Source: CAYYYG01 sp964490875 (GTDB lineage: Bacteria; Patescibacteriota; Microgenomatia; UBA1406; GWC2-37-13). Taken from it: a stretch of 64,000 bases of DNA. Numbering within the stretch: the first letter of the stretch is position 1; each line of letters begins with the position of its first letter. Of the stretch, positions 1 through 9,372 are shown piece after piece. The notes beneath the pieces are model-generated. The model worked only from the letters and a program-made list of their open reading frames with translations. It was not told the DNA's origin and ran no database searches. The stretch lies in assembly GCA_964490875.1 (NCBI GenBank), contig CAZBEF010000001.1:62001-126000 (forward strand), read 5' to 3'. Both the position numbers and the translations under genes were made by a program.

Positions 1-168
1 TTTGCCGGACGGGTATTTAAAACTGCCGGACTGCTGACGTGTTTAGGATTTGTTTTTTATCCATTCGCTCTCTATTTTATTTTAGCTCCGCTTATCTTAT
101 CGGTTATTTATACGTATATTTACTCCTACACTGAATACCGTGCCATACATGCGCATGCCAAGAAGTAA
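1..168 (+). CDS. C-terminal end of a membrane protein (partial)
   Basis: An open frame enters from the left edge in frame 1 and stops at TAA 166-168. The 55 visible residues contain a strongly hydrophobic stretch (about residues 9-46, rich in F, Y, L, I) followed by a short basic His/Lys-rich tail, so it is the last membrane segment and cytoplasmic tail of an integral membrane protein. The neighbouring gene converges on it with a 3-nt gap. The family cannot be recognised from this piece. Confidence 0.6.
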   Translation, partial: FAGRVFKTAGLLTCLGFVFYPFALYFILAPLILSVIYTYIYSYTEYRAIHAHAKK

Positions 169-171
169 TCA

Positions 172-702
172 TTACAGAAGATTTTTATTAAGGGCTTCCT
201 GAATCCATGGCGCGATGGCTTTTGAAAGGGGGAGTTTGGATTTGAGTTCTTCGACAGTCATCAGCGAATATCCGTAGGCATACTCAAAATTGACTTTCGG
301 CAGCGATTTGATTTCAGAAACATAAAAGTAGCACACTTCATGTTCAATAAATTTGCCGTCGCTTGATTTGTAATATATTTTTCCGATATGCTTGGGCGGA
401 TAAATTAATTCGTCTCGTTCGATGTTCCATTCTCTTTTTAGTGTGCTGTACACGCCTTCAACCATATCCTGAAGTGTGTCATCTTGGTAATATGGGTGCG
501 AAGTTGCCGTAAAATCAATTACTCCGTTATAGAGCGGATGTTTGCGGTGCTGGCAGATTATTTTACCTTCATAAAAAATCGCTACATCAAATGCCATATG
601 AAGAATTCCTTTTTCATGGGCTTCCCAGCGTTCAATTTTGCCAATTATCTTTTCTTCCTGATCAATCTGGGGAATAAAAAGCTTCTGTTTGTAGTAATCC
701 AT
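172..702 (-). CDS. NUDIX protein resembling type 1 isopentenyl-diphosphate isomerase
   Basis: This 176-residue protein aligns by eye with type 1 IPP isomerase over its whole length, including the paired acidic residues near E120 and E122 (EHEVC) and the His-Pro pair at 69-70. Known family members interconvert IPP and DMAPP for isoprenoid lipid carriers. The catalytic Cys that precedes the GHP motif in E. coli Idi is Thr67 here, and the NUDIX box is degenerate (KREWNIE), so isomerase activity is uncertain; a different NUDIX substrate is possible. A TATAAT at 718-723 (minus strand) lies 15 nt upstream of the ATG, just after the stop of the giant gene, so it may have its own promoter. Confidence 0.6.
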   Translation of the reverse strand: MDYYKQKLFIPQIDQEEKIIGKIERWEAHEKGILHMAFDVAIFYEGKIICQHRKHPLYNGVIDFTATSHPYYQDDTLQDMVEGVYSTLKREWNIERDELIYPPKHIGKIYYKSSDGKFIEHEVCYFYVSEIKSLPKVNFEYAYGYSLMTVEELKSKLPLSKAIAPWIQEALNKNLL

Positions 703-723
703 AAAATGTGTATGGAGATTATA

Positions 724-3700
724 TCATTTTTTATCTGGTTCTGGTTTGTCATCGGCAGACATTTCCATTGCTTTTGCAGCTTCTGTTTTTGGTTTTTTTA
801 CATCAATAACTTCTTCCTGCTCGGTGCTTATCATCTTTAATTTATCTTTTAAATCATTTTCTTTCTTCAGTTGCTTTAGAACTAACTTAGCTGCTTCAAG
901 TTTTGCCTTCATATACATTACCAATTCCTGTCCTGTTAAATTATTCAGCATGAAAAGTGGCAGTAGGAAGCTGATTTCATCCATGGCTTCACGCTGAGCT
1001 TTTTCGTCTGTCGAAAGAAGTTTATTCAGAATATTGGTGATAAGGATGATATCTTGGTTAATCCAGCTTTCTCGCGAATCTATTTTATCGCCAACCGGAA
1101 CTTCACCCTTTTCATATTGATCAGCCCACATGGTTTTGACTTCTTCGTAATCCTCAAGCGAAACAGCAGAGGACAATGGAATGGTATTTTCTATATTTGC
1201 TTCTGGTGCTATGATTGTCAGAATTTGTGTATTAACCACATCTTTCACAAGATTTTCTGTCACCTTTTCTACTGTTGCTGTCTTCTTAATAATTTCTTTT
1301 ATTTCCAGCATTGACTCTTTTTGAATATCGAAGTTAGTTTCTGAAAGAACCCGTGATACGGTTTCGTTTGGAATATCAAGCTGCTGGCCGACAGTATTAA
1401 TCACCATATGAGCCGGTACATACAAGTTGTGTGTGAAGGTGATCAGAAGATTCTGTACGGTATCTTGCGGCACTTGAATATGCTGATTCATTACGTTCAG
1501 AATGTTTTTGTTTTGAGCCATACTTTCAATTACTGCTGCAACAATTGACTGCATCTTTTCGGGCGGCAGTTTAAAGAATGTTGAAGCGGCATTGGCAACT
1601 GGCTGTGTTTTTGGTACATCGGGAAGAATATGTTCGGCAAGTGGTGAAACAAGATGAGCTGCCATTCTATCTGTTGGCGCACGGCTTTGAAGTTCAGTTC
1701 GGATAGTCATATAGGTCTGTCTTTCTGATTCATTGGCTGCTTTGTCTGGTTCGGCAAGATATTGTATGTGGTTTTGGACTAATTCTCGGGCTTGCTGGTT
1801 TGTTTCAATCCGTGCAATGTCTGTGAGTTTTTCGGCAAACATATTAAGGTTTCTTACGAGATCAGTTGTCTTGATTGTCTTTATTTCATCGGCATTCATA
1901 TTGAATGTTCGAGTATTTTGTGTTGTTTTGATAGAAGAAATAGTGTCTTTGAGGCTCGATCGTTCCGATTCTTCGGATGCCGAGAATGATGATGTATCAC
2001 CAGAGATAGATGAAGCGGATGATTCTGATTTCGGAGCGGTTTCTTCAACTTCCATATGCAGGGTTTGCTGGGGAGTTTCTGTAGTATCCCTTTGTACTTC
2101 AACCAATTCTTCCTCCGGCTGCTCAAGCGCTTCCTGGGTTTCACGGACTTTGACCATTTCCGATTTCACCGAACGGGCAGCTTCGAGTTTCGCTTTCAAA
2201 TAAACAAGCAGTTCTTCTCCGCTTAAGTTATTAACCATGAAGATTGGAAGTAGCACACCGACATCATCAAGAGCTTCACGCCGCAGTTTTTCATCCGGTG
2301 AAAGCAGTTTGTTTAATACATTTGTCAGCATCACTGTGTCCTGGTCAATCCATTGTTCCCGGCTTGTGATATTTTCGCCGGTCGGAACTTCGCCCTTTTC
2401 ATACTGCTGCGCCCACATCTTTTTAACTTCTTCGTAGTCTTCAATCGAAACACCGGCCGGCATAGGCACCGATTTTTCGACATGTTCTTCGGCCTGAGCC
2501 ACCATCGGCACCTGTGCCGTCAGAACTTCTGAAGCTTTATCTTCGGTAATGTCTTCTTTTACGGCAATCTTTTTGATGATGTCGTTTGAACTGTTGATAT
2601 CACTATTTAACGTTCGCATGGCGGTCTGAAGCACCGGACCGACTTTTTGTTTCTCAAGACCGGAAGTCTGTGCGATTCGATCCATTAATGCGGTAGAAGG
2701 CATATTGGAATTTTTAGCATACGTTGTCAGCACTTTTTTCACCTGGCTGCTGTTAACTCCTGTCTGATTCTGTATATTCTGCAGGAATTCTTCATTCGTT
2801 ACCGCATTATTGACGATTGATGTAATGATAGATTGTGTCTGCTTTTCTGAAATATTAGCTTCGAATGCGATAGCCTGCGCAACCGGCATGGTTCCGGTAA
2901 GGGATTCATGCGCTTGAGTGGATAATGATTTAATAACCGTTTCTACTGAGCGTGCATCTGTTTTTGCAGTCTGTGCGATCGACTCCTGAGTTTTTTTAGA
3001 TTGTGCTACCGAAACAACTGCATCAATAACGGCGCTTGATTTCTGAGGTGTAAGCCCGGCTTGCTGGGAAATCTGATTAAGAATAACAGGCATCGGTGCA
3101 TCGACTTGTTGAGTAAGAACAGTCAGCGCTGTCTGAACCTGTTTGGCATCGATGCCCGTCTGGCTTTGAATATACTGAATTCTCGATGGAGTCTCGACAA
3201 TAGATGAGAGGGTCGAAGTCATAATTGTTTTTACGGTCTGAGCCGGAACTTTAGTTTCGGTTGAAATTTGTGTACTGACGGGTTGAGCCGAAGATTCCCG
3301 GACCGGATTAGTGAGAGCCTGCATAACATCGGTTATAGTTTTCGCAGACACCTGTTCTTTTGCTGAAATAGACTGCGTAACCGAAGACTGTGAAAGAACA
3401 CTGTTGACCTGTTGGAGAATCTGGGTAACTTTTTCTTTTGGAATATTCGTTTGCTGTGAAATGTTATTTATAATCTGGTTCGTCGGTGCGCCCATATTTT
3501 GAGTGAAGGCGTTGAACACCGTCTGCACTGAAGTTTGCGGCAGTTGAGTATTCTGGGCTATGGAGCTAATCATGCTGTTATTCTGAGAAACCGACTGGAC
3601 TAATGTCGAGGTAATAGACTGAACTTTCTGCTGCGGCAGATTGACCATATTTGAAACTACATTCACGGCCGGCATTGCCTGAGGAACAGTTTGCAGCATA

Positions 3701-6700
3701 TGTTCTTTCGATGGAGAAACAAGCTGCCGCGCAACCTGGTCTTGAACACCGCGTGTCGTAAGCTCGGACCGGATATCCAAATATGTCTGCCGTTCGGTTG
3801 CCGAAGAAGATTTTTCCGGATTAGCCAGATATTCAATATGCTTGGTCACTGTTTCCCGTGTCTCACGATTCGTTTCCAGCCGCGCAATGTCTGTCAGTTT
3901 TTCAGCAAACATATTCATGTTGCGGACAAGATCGTTGGTTTTAATTCCTTTGATTTCGTCGGCTTTCAATACAAAGACAGGTCGCTTGGTGGTAACTTTA
4001 TATGATGACGTATCGCCAACAGAGGAACTATATGAGGAATAATTGTTTGTGTCGGCTGTTTGAGTAGTTTCTTGTGGAATTTCTTCCTCAACCTCCATAT
4101 GCATAACTTCGGGTACCGCTTCGGCTGCGGCTCGGCTTACCTCGACCAACTCTTCTTCGGCTTCCGCGACTTGGCCGGCAGCTTCTTTAACCTTCGACAT
4201 TTGTTCTTTCACTGCCTTTGCCGCTTCGAGTTTTGCCTTCAGGTATACCATCATCTCGTCACCTTTCATATTGTTGATCATGAAAACAGGCAGAATATAT
4301 CCAAGATCGTCCAATCCTTCTTTCTGTAGAGTCTCATCATTTGACATAAGTTTATTCAGAGTGTTGGTGATAGTCACCATATCTTGGTCAACCCACTGTT
4401 CACGATTGGCCATATTCTCTGTTGTCGGCACCTCGCCTTTTTCATACTGCTGCGTCCACATTTTCTTTACTTCTTCGTAGTCTTCGATCGAAATCGTTGA
4501 AGGAATTGGAATACTTTTTTCGATATGCTGGTCGGCCTCGGTAACAAGCGGCACCTGTGCTTCAACCACTTTTTTAACATCAGCCGGCTTTACATTTTCC
4601 TTCTTGGCAATATCATTTATTACCGCTGAAGGAACTGTGGATTCTTTACTGATTGTTGAAAGAACCTGTTTTAATACCGGAGCAACTTTTTGTTTTTCAA
4701 TACCAGCCGACTGAGAAACACGCTGGGCGATAACTTCTGGTGTTTGATTCACATTCTGGCTGTAAGTAGACAACACATTCCGCAGCTGATTGGCCGGGAG
4801 ATTGGTCTCTTTTTGAAGCGTTTGCATGGTTGTCGTGTCGTTGAGGACGGTGTTGAATATATTGTTGGTTATAGACTGTTTCTGTTCTGCGCTTACTCCT
4901 GAAACAACCTGTGCCGGCGCCTGGGTGGTTAACGATTCTTTTACACTCTGGACAACTTTTTCTACCGTTTTGGCATCGGTTTTCTCATTGGAAGCGGTCT
5001 CTTTAATAACGGCAGACTGCTGCATAACGACATTGCTTTTCTGCAATACTTCGGCAACCTTTTCTTTTGATACATCGGTCTGCTTGGATACAGAACTTAT
5101 CATCTGATTTGTTGCCTGATTCATATTCTGAGCCACAGAGCTGAGTACAGACTGTACTTGTTTTTGTGAAAGATTAGTGGATTGAGCGAGAGCATTGGTA
5201 ATCTTTGAATTATTGGCGACATTGTTGAATATATTATTGGTAATCGACTGAGCTTTTTCTTGCGGAATGTTGGCAGTAATCGAAATATTCTGTGTCATCG
5301 ACTGATTCTGCATCTGCTGCTGGGCGACTGCCATCGGGAGAGTCTGCAGAATTTTTTGAACTGTTTCATTGCTCAGTTTTTCCCGGACTGCTGTCTGGCT
5401 TACTACATCTGTCTGCCTGCTAACATCCATGGCTTGTTTTATAACTTCACTTACCTGTTCTTTTGTCGTGTTGGTTGCCTGCGCGATATTGCTTATTACC
5501 TGGTTCGTGGGCTGCGCCATGTTCTGTGAATAGGAGTTGAGGATAGATTTAACCTTTTCTTGTGAAACCTGAGACTGTTGGGCGATAGAGGATACCGCGT
5601 TATTATTATTAACAACAGAATTTACTATATTATTGGTGATCGACTGTACTTTTTCTTTGGAGAGCTGGGTGGTAGAAGATACAGCTTCGGTTACTGGCAC
5701 CGCCTGAGGAGTACTCTTGAGTATTTCTGAGCGTGTTTGTTCTTTCTCCATGAACGAGGTTGAGGTAGAAGAAATGACGCTTCGTGCCAGTTTATCGTCT
5801 TTTGCGGCTCGGCTGAAAAGCTCGGTTCGGATATTCATATACTGCTGTCTCTCGGTAGGTGTTTCAGCTTTCACGGGATTGGAAATATAGGAAAGGTTTT
5901 TCTGAACCGCATTTTTAGACTGGCTGTTTGTTTCATAGCGGGCTATATCGGTTAGGCGCGGAGCATATAAATTTAAGGAAGAAAGAATATCCTGTGTTTT
6001 GGCCTGTTTTATCTCAGATATTGATTGAATACGAACAGCAACGGGCCGTTCCACACCGGTTCGGCCTTCGCCACGCGGAATTTCCCGAGCCATACCAGAA
6101 GTTGTCCGAGGTGGAGCTTTGAATGTCGGCTGTCCAGAAGGCGGTGGAACAATCGGTCCTGCACGCATCTGATCATACATAGATACCAGCACATTATTGG
6201 CAGCGGCGAAAACGTCGCAGCAGTAGTCGCGGAATATCCTCAGAAGCCACCAGGGGAAGAATGTTACCGCCCACAGCATAAGGAGCGTAATAATATATTC
6301 TACATATGTATCTATATAGTTGGCATTGTTGAGAATGGTGAGTCTCTGCGCCGGACCTCCGTACAATATGCGGATTGCTGTAGGGTAGATATACCCTTCG
6401 GGTGCGTTGCGCCGGGAGAAATCAAATTGGAACGGAATACCTGCTTTCCAGATCGAAGCAAGAGCGCCTAAAAATAATGCAAACAGCGGACCGTAGAAAA
6501 GCCATTGAAAGAATACGCCAATCCAAATCCATCCCGTATTTCGGATGAAAACAAACGGCATCAGAATTGCCAGGAACGGTGAAACAAATAATAGGAACCA
6601 TAAAAGTATCTTTCTCAAAAGAAGCATAGAGCCCATGACGTAATAGGTTATATTAGTGAATTTCAGCATGAGCATCTCGGTTTCGGCTGCTTCCTGTGAA

Positions 6701-7395
6701 CGTATATTCAAATCCCGGCATCCGAAAAAGTATGTGTAATTGCTTTCACTGCTCTGGCTTTGTGAGAAGTAAATATTAAAGAGGTCTTTCCCTCCGAGCG
6801 ACTCAATAAAAAACTTCATCAGAAGCTCCGATATCTGAATAAGGAAGAATATTATGGCGGCAGAAAATGTAATATACAAAAGTGCAAACAATATTTTCCA
6901 TATCGCCGGCCATATCTGGATTTTAAGATTAAAGTTAGTCCGCTGGCTTATTATAAAACCAATTCCGATTACGACAGCTACGATAATAACCAGAAAGTAG
7001 CTTATGTTGCGGGTTGTATTCCAGACTCCTCGTATAACTGCATGATTATCGATGGCTGGTTTGGTGATAACCCAGTAAATAAACTGCCGCGCTCGTTCAT
7101 CGGCTTTTCCCTGATTGGTAACTTCTACATCTTCCGCCCAAAAATGTAGGCGTTCAGGAGCAGTCAAAAATTCTTCGTACGAAGACACGCACTGATCGGT
7201 GCTGTACGCGTATGAAGGGAGAGCATTATTGGTGTTTTTATAAATCTGAGTATCAAGCTCTGGAGGGCACGCACCACCAAAACATGGTATCGGGCCAATA
7301 TCATTTTCAACATTTGTACCAGCGTAAACCGGTGTTCGCAGAATATAAGATGCGAGGGTAATGAAGAGAATTAATATATACAGTATTTTTTTCAT
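724..7395 (-). CDS. Giant VirB6/TrbL-like membrane protein with three long internal repeats
   Basis: About 2,223 residues from the ATG at 7395; an in-frame ATG at 7425 would add 10 residues but gives a worse signal peptide. The N-terminus has a signal peptide (ends ...PVYA), a Cys-containing segment, then about five to six hydrophobic segments over roughly residues 130-410, in the style of VirB6/TrbL polytopic subunits of type IV secretion systems. The remaining ~1,760 residues form three super-repeats beginning near residues 455, 1140 and 1830. Each has a head (motif LTDIAR.ETN), Gln/Asn/Ser-rich helical sub-repeats of about 35-40 residues (QSITNN, QNM, IAQ), and a tail (IEDYEEVKKMW, later YLKAKLEAA). 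Copies 1 and 2 are about 690 residues apart; copy 3 lacks about 250 residues of sub-repeats. The role is inferred: a pilus or secretion channel with a very long fibrous or scaffold part. Confidence 0.75.
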   Translation of the reverse strand: MKKILYILILFITLASYILRTPVYAGTNVENDIGPIPCFGGACPPELDTQIYKNTNNALPSYAYSTDQCVSSYEEFLTAPERLHFWAEDVEVTNQGKADERARQFIYWVITKPAIDNHAVIRGVWNTTRNISYFLVIIVAVVIGIGFIISQRTNFNLKIQIWPAIWKILFALLYITFSAAIIFFLIQISELLMKFFIESLGGKDLFNIYFSQSQSSESNYTYFFGCRDLNIRSQEAAETEMLMLKFTNITYYVMGSMLLLRKILLWFLLFVSPFLAILMPFVFIRNTGWIWIGVFFQWLFYGPLFALFLGALASIWKAGIPFQFDFSRRNAPEGYIYPTAIRILYGGPAQRLTILNNANYIDTYVEYIITLLMLWAVTFFPWWLLRIFRDYCCDVFAAANNVLVSMYDQMRAGPIVPPPSGQPTFKAPPRTTSGMAREIPRGEGRTGVERPVAVRIQSISEIKQAKTQDILSSLNLYAPRLTDIARYETNSQSKNAVQKNLSYISNPVKAETPTERQQYMNIRTELFSRAAKDDKLARSVISSTSTSFMEKEQTRSEILKSTPQAVPVTEAVSSTTQLSKEKVQSITNNIVNSVVNNNNAVSSIAQQSQVSQEKVKSILNSYSQNMAQPTNQVISNIAQATNTTKEQVSEVIKQAMDVSRQTDVVSQTAVREKLSNETVQKILQTLPMAVAQQQMQNQSMTQNISITANIPQEKAQSITNNIFNNVANNSKITNALAQSTNLSQKQVQSVLSSVAQNMNQATNQMISSVSKQTDVSKEKVAEVLQKSNVVMQQSAVIKETASNEKTDAKTVEKVVQSVKESLTTQAPAQVVSGVSAEQKQSITNNIFNTVLNDTTTMQTLQKETNLPANQLRNVLSTYSQNVNQTPEVIAQRVSQSAGIEKQKVAPVLKQVLSTISKESTVPSAVINDIAKKENVKPADVKKVVEAQVPLVTEADQHIEKSIPIPSTISIEDYEEVKKMWTQQYEKGEVPTTENMANREQWVDQDMVTITNTLNKLMSNDETLQKEGLDDLGYILPVFMINNMKGDEMMVYLKAKLEAAKAVKEQMSKVKEAAGQVAEAEEELVEVSRAAAEAVPEVMHMEVEEEIPQETTQTADTNNYSSYSSSVGDTSSYKVTTKRPVFVLKADEIKGIKTNDLVRNMNMFAEKLTDIARLETNRETRETVTKHIEYLANPEKSSSATERQTYLDIRSELTTRGVQDQVARQLVSPSKEHMLQTVPQAMPAVNVVSNMVNLPQQKVQSITSTLVQSVSQNNSMISSIAQNTQLPQTSVQTVFNAFTQNMGAPTNQIINNISQQTNIPKEKVTQILQQVNSVLSQSSVTQSISAKEQVSAKTITDVMQALTNPVRESSAQPVSTQISTETKVPAQTVKTIMTSTLSSIVETPSRIQYIQSQTGIDAKQVQTALTVLTQQVDAPMPVILNQISQQAGLTPQKSSAVIDAVVSVAQSKKTQESIAQTAKTDARSVETVIKSLSTQAHESLTGTMPVAQAIAFEANISEKQTQSIITSIVNNAVTNEEFLQNIQNQTGVNSSQVKKVLTTYAKNSNMPSTALMDRIAQTSGLEKQKVGPVLQTAMRTLNSDINSSNDIIKKIAVKEDITEDKASEVLTAQVPMVAQAEEHVEKSVPMPAGVSIEDYEEVKKMWAQQYEKGEVPTGENITSREQWIDQDTVMLTNVLNKLLSPDEKLRREALDDVGVLLPIFMVNNLSGEELLVYLKAKLEAARSVKSEMVKVRETQEALEQPEEELVEVQRDTTETPQQTLHMEVEETAPKSESSASSISGDTSSFSASEESERSSLKDTISSIKTTQNTRTFNMNADEIKTIKTTDLVRNLNMFAEKLTDIARIETNQQARELVQNHIQYLAEPDKAANESERQTYMTIRTELQSRAPTDRMAAHLVSPLAEHILPDVPKTQPVANAASTFFKLPPEKMQSIVAAVIESMAQNKNILNVMNQHIQVPQDTVQNLLITFTHNLYVPAHMVINTVGQQLDIPNETVSRVLSETNFDIQKESMLEIKEIIKKTATVEKVTENLVKDVVNTQILTIIAPEANIENTIPLSSAVSLEDYEEVKTMWADQYEKGEVPVGDKIDSRESWINQDIILITNILNKLLSTDEKAQREAMDEISFLLPLFMLNNLTGQELVMYMKAKLEAAKLVLKQLKKENDLKDKLKMISTEQEEVIDVKKPKTEAAKAMEMSADDKPEPDKK

Positions 7396-7452
7396 AAAAT
7401 ATATCTTCCGTAGTACTACGCTCATATATCATATTAAGTGAAATTTTAATCA

Positions 7453-7481
7453 TTGACAAGTCAATATGCATTTAGTACCTT
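7453..7481 (+). promoter_or_regulatory. Promoter of the surface protein gene at 7489
   Basis: TTGACA (7453-7458), a 17-nt spacer, TACCTT (7476-7481), then 7 nt to ATG 7489. The TTG inside the -35 box could be mistaken for a start codon 36 nt upstream. The spacing predicts a transcript starting at or next to the ATG. Confidence 0.6.
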
Positions 7482-7488
7482 ATGGTGT

Positions 7489-9309
7489 ATGGAAACACTG
7501 TTAAGACGTCCTTTTTTATTGACTTTCGGAGTATTAATTTCGGCATTTTTTTTATTGCAGAATCACCCTGTTTCTGCAGCCGAAAAAATGTCGCAGCGGT
7601 TAGTATGTCTTAACCCGGTTCGTTGTGACACCCAAGGAAGTTCATGTTCGGAAAAAAGCCCGCATAGAGTTTCTTTAACAAGTGACAAAAAAAATTCAGC
7701 CATTCCAAACGAAAAAACATATATTATCGAATGTGTATCTACTCCACAGGGCTTATTATGCACTACAGGAAATGCCGACACTCTTGCCGAGCTTGGGTGG
7801 GACACGAATCTTGCTGATCTAAAAAAAACAGTCGGTTATGAATTTCAGGGATTATTTCAGACAGACGGCAGGGAAGTTTTACAACTGCAGAATCCTTTAG
7901 TCAGCGATGGTCAGGGGAAAATTCCTCCATTGGAGTGGAAAAGCGCCACCAGCGATTCTACCTTTCATACATTTTATGCATTAAATTTTTATCAACCGAA
8001 GAATCTGAATCCCCAAGATTCAACATCGCAGAAGCAGAGCACCTTCGATCTTATTCAAGATACCGGTGACTGCACATCGCTTCGCTGGGATCCGTACGGT
8101 ACTGTTTTTGACAGCCAGACACTCGAGCCGATTCCGGGAGCTAAGGTAACTCTTTACGAAAAAAAAGACACGGGATTTGTTATTGCCAATATACCCGGTG
8201 TTTCAAGCACACTCACCACAAAAGAAGATGGAGGATTTAACTTTGTTGTCCCCGATGGCACATACAAACTCGATGCTTTTCATTCGGGATACCTGCCTCT
8301 TCCGACCGACCTTACTACAATAAATATTAATTATTCAAAAATATATTCCGATCTCTATCCTCCAACCAATGCAAACGCTGAAATCACACAAAAAGGCGGA
8401 GTAACACAGCACCGTGATATTCCCTTAAATCCTCAACCCAATACAAAGGGCCAATATCCCATCAAAATCATGAACTATTATCAGAATCTGAGTAAATTTT
8501 CTAGCACATTAATCATTCGGGGAAAAGTGTCACATCCGTTTACTAAAATAAAAATTTATACAACTACAGGTGCGGGAACAGAAAAGAGTAGATATCTGCC
8601 TTCCGAAGTTCAGGCCGACAAAACAGGCTCGTTTACGGTGCAGATCGGATTGTCTATTCTCCAACCAGGAGAACGTATCGGGGGCTTGGAGTTTGAAAAA
8701 GTAAACTTCACCAATCCGCTTTCTATGAATCATCTGCAAAAGTTTTTTGCGAACGTATTTTCTGCATTCATTCCCGAAGTATCGGCACAAGATAAGCCCG
8801 TTCAAACCACGGTAGATCTTCCGCTTGAACCAATTGTGAATTCTTTAGATGGATTTGCGTATGACAGCGCCGGCAAAGTAATGCCCAATGCTACAGTCGG
8901 TGTATATCTGAACTCTGCTAAACAACCGTATTATGAAACAGTTGCCGACAGCAAAGGCTACTTTAAAATCTCTTCGGAATTTTTACCTTCTATGCCATTT
9001 AGTCTTGAGTACAAAACGGCAGCTGGCGTAGTTGTCAAAACAACAGTCACAAAATTTTTAACTCAAAATTCACAATATATTAAGGCCAGTACCATTAATC
9101 CGTATTTATATAAAGATTCAAAAGGTAAAGCTCCCTCGATAACACCAACTGCTGCTCCTGGCAAAACAGTAAATAATCCACTTATTGTTCCTAAGAAACA
9201 GAATCAGCAGCTGGCATTTATGGTGACAATAGTCATTATTTTAATCTTGGGTCTTATCGGCACCATCGTAGGTGTTTATGTGATTAACAAGAAGGACAGG
9301 ACAAAGTAA
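7489..9309 (+). CDS. Secreted, membrane-anchored protein with CnaB/carboxypeptidase-regulatory-like domains
   Basis: A protein of 606 residues from ATG 7489, chosen because a promoter (TTGACA-17-TACCTT) ends 7 nt upstream and a good signal peptide follows (ending near PVSA). Two beta-sandwich domains of the CnaB/carboxypeptidase-regulatory type can be seen: one starting at YGTVFDSQTLEPIPGAKVTL and one starting at LDGFAYDSAGKVMPNATVGV. A C-terminal hydrophobic helix (LAFMVTIVIILILGL...) and a basic tail anchor it in the membrane with the bulk outside. It is divergent from the giant VirB6-like gene, so a shared role at the envelope is plausible but inferred. No enzymatic motif is visible. Confidence 0.7.
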   Translation: METLLRRPFLLTFGVLISAFFLLQNHPVSAAEKMSQRLVCLNPVRCDTQGSSCSEKSPHRVSLTSDKKNSAIPNEKTYIIECVSTPQGLLCTTGNADTLAELGWDTNLADLKKTVGYEFQGLFQTDGREVLQLQNPLVSDGQGKIPPLEWKSATSDSTFHTFYALNFYQPKNLNPQDSTSQKQSTFDLIQDTGDCTSLRWDPYGTVFDSQTLEPIPGAKVTLYEKKDTGFVIANIPGVSSTLTTKEDGGFNFVVPDGTYKLDAFHSGYLPLPTDLTTININYSKIYSDLYPPTNANAEITQKGGVTQHRDIPLNPQPNTKGQYPIKIMNYYQNLSKFSSTLIIRGKVSHPFTKIKIYTTTGAGTEKSRYLPSEVQADKTGSFTVQIGLSILQPGERIGGLEFEKVNFTNPLSMNHLQKFFANVFSAFIPEVSAQDKPVQTTVDLPLEPIVNSLDGFAYDSAGKVMPNATVGVYLNSAKQPYYETVADSKGYFKISSEFLPSMPFSLEYKTAAGVVVKTTVTKFLTQNSQYIKASTINPYLYKDSKGKAPSITPTAAPGKTVNNPLIVPKKQNQQLAFMVTIVIILILGLIGTIVGVYVINKKDRTK

Positions 9310-9372
9310 AACTGCATATTTGTAGCTTATACTCCATCGAATAATTTATTTTTATTCTTTATACTCACTGTC

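Noticed and set aside
746..6471. Many plus-strand open frames of 60-156 codons across the giant minus-strand gene
   Set aside because: They are mirror images of the repetitive Gln/Ser/Asn-rich coding strand, have no promoter-like start and recur with the repeats.
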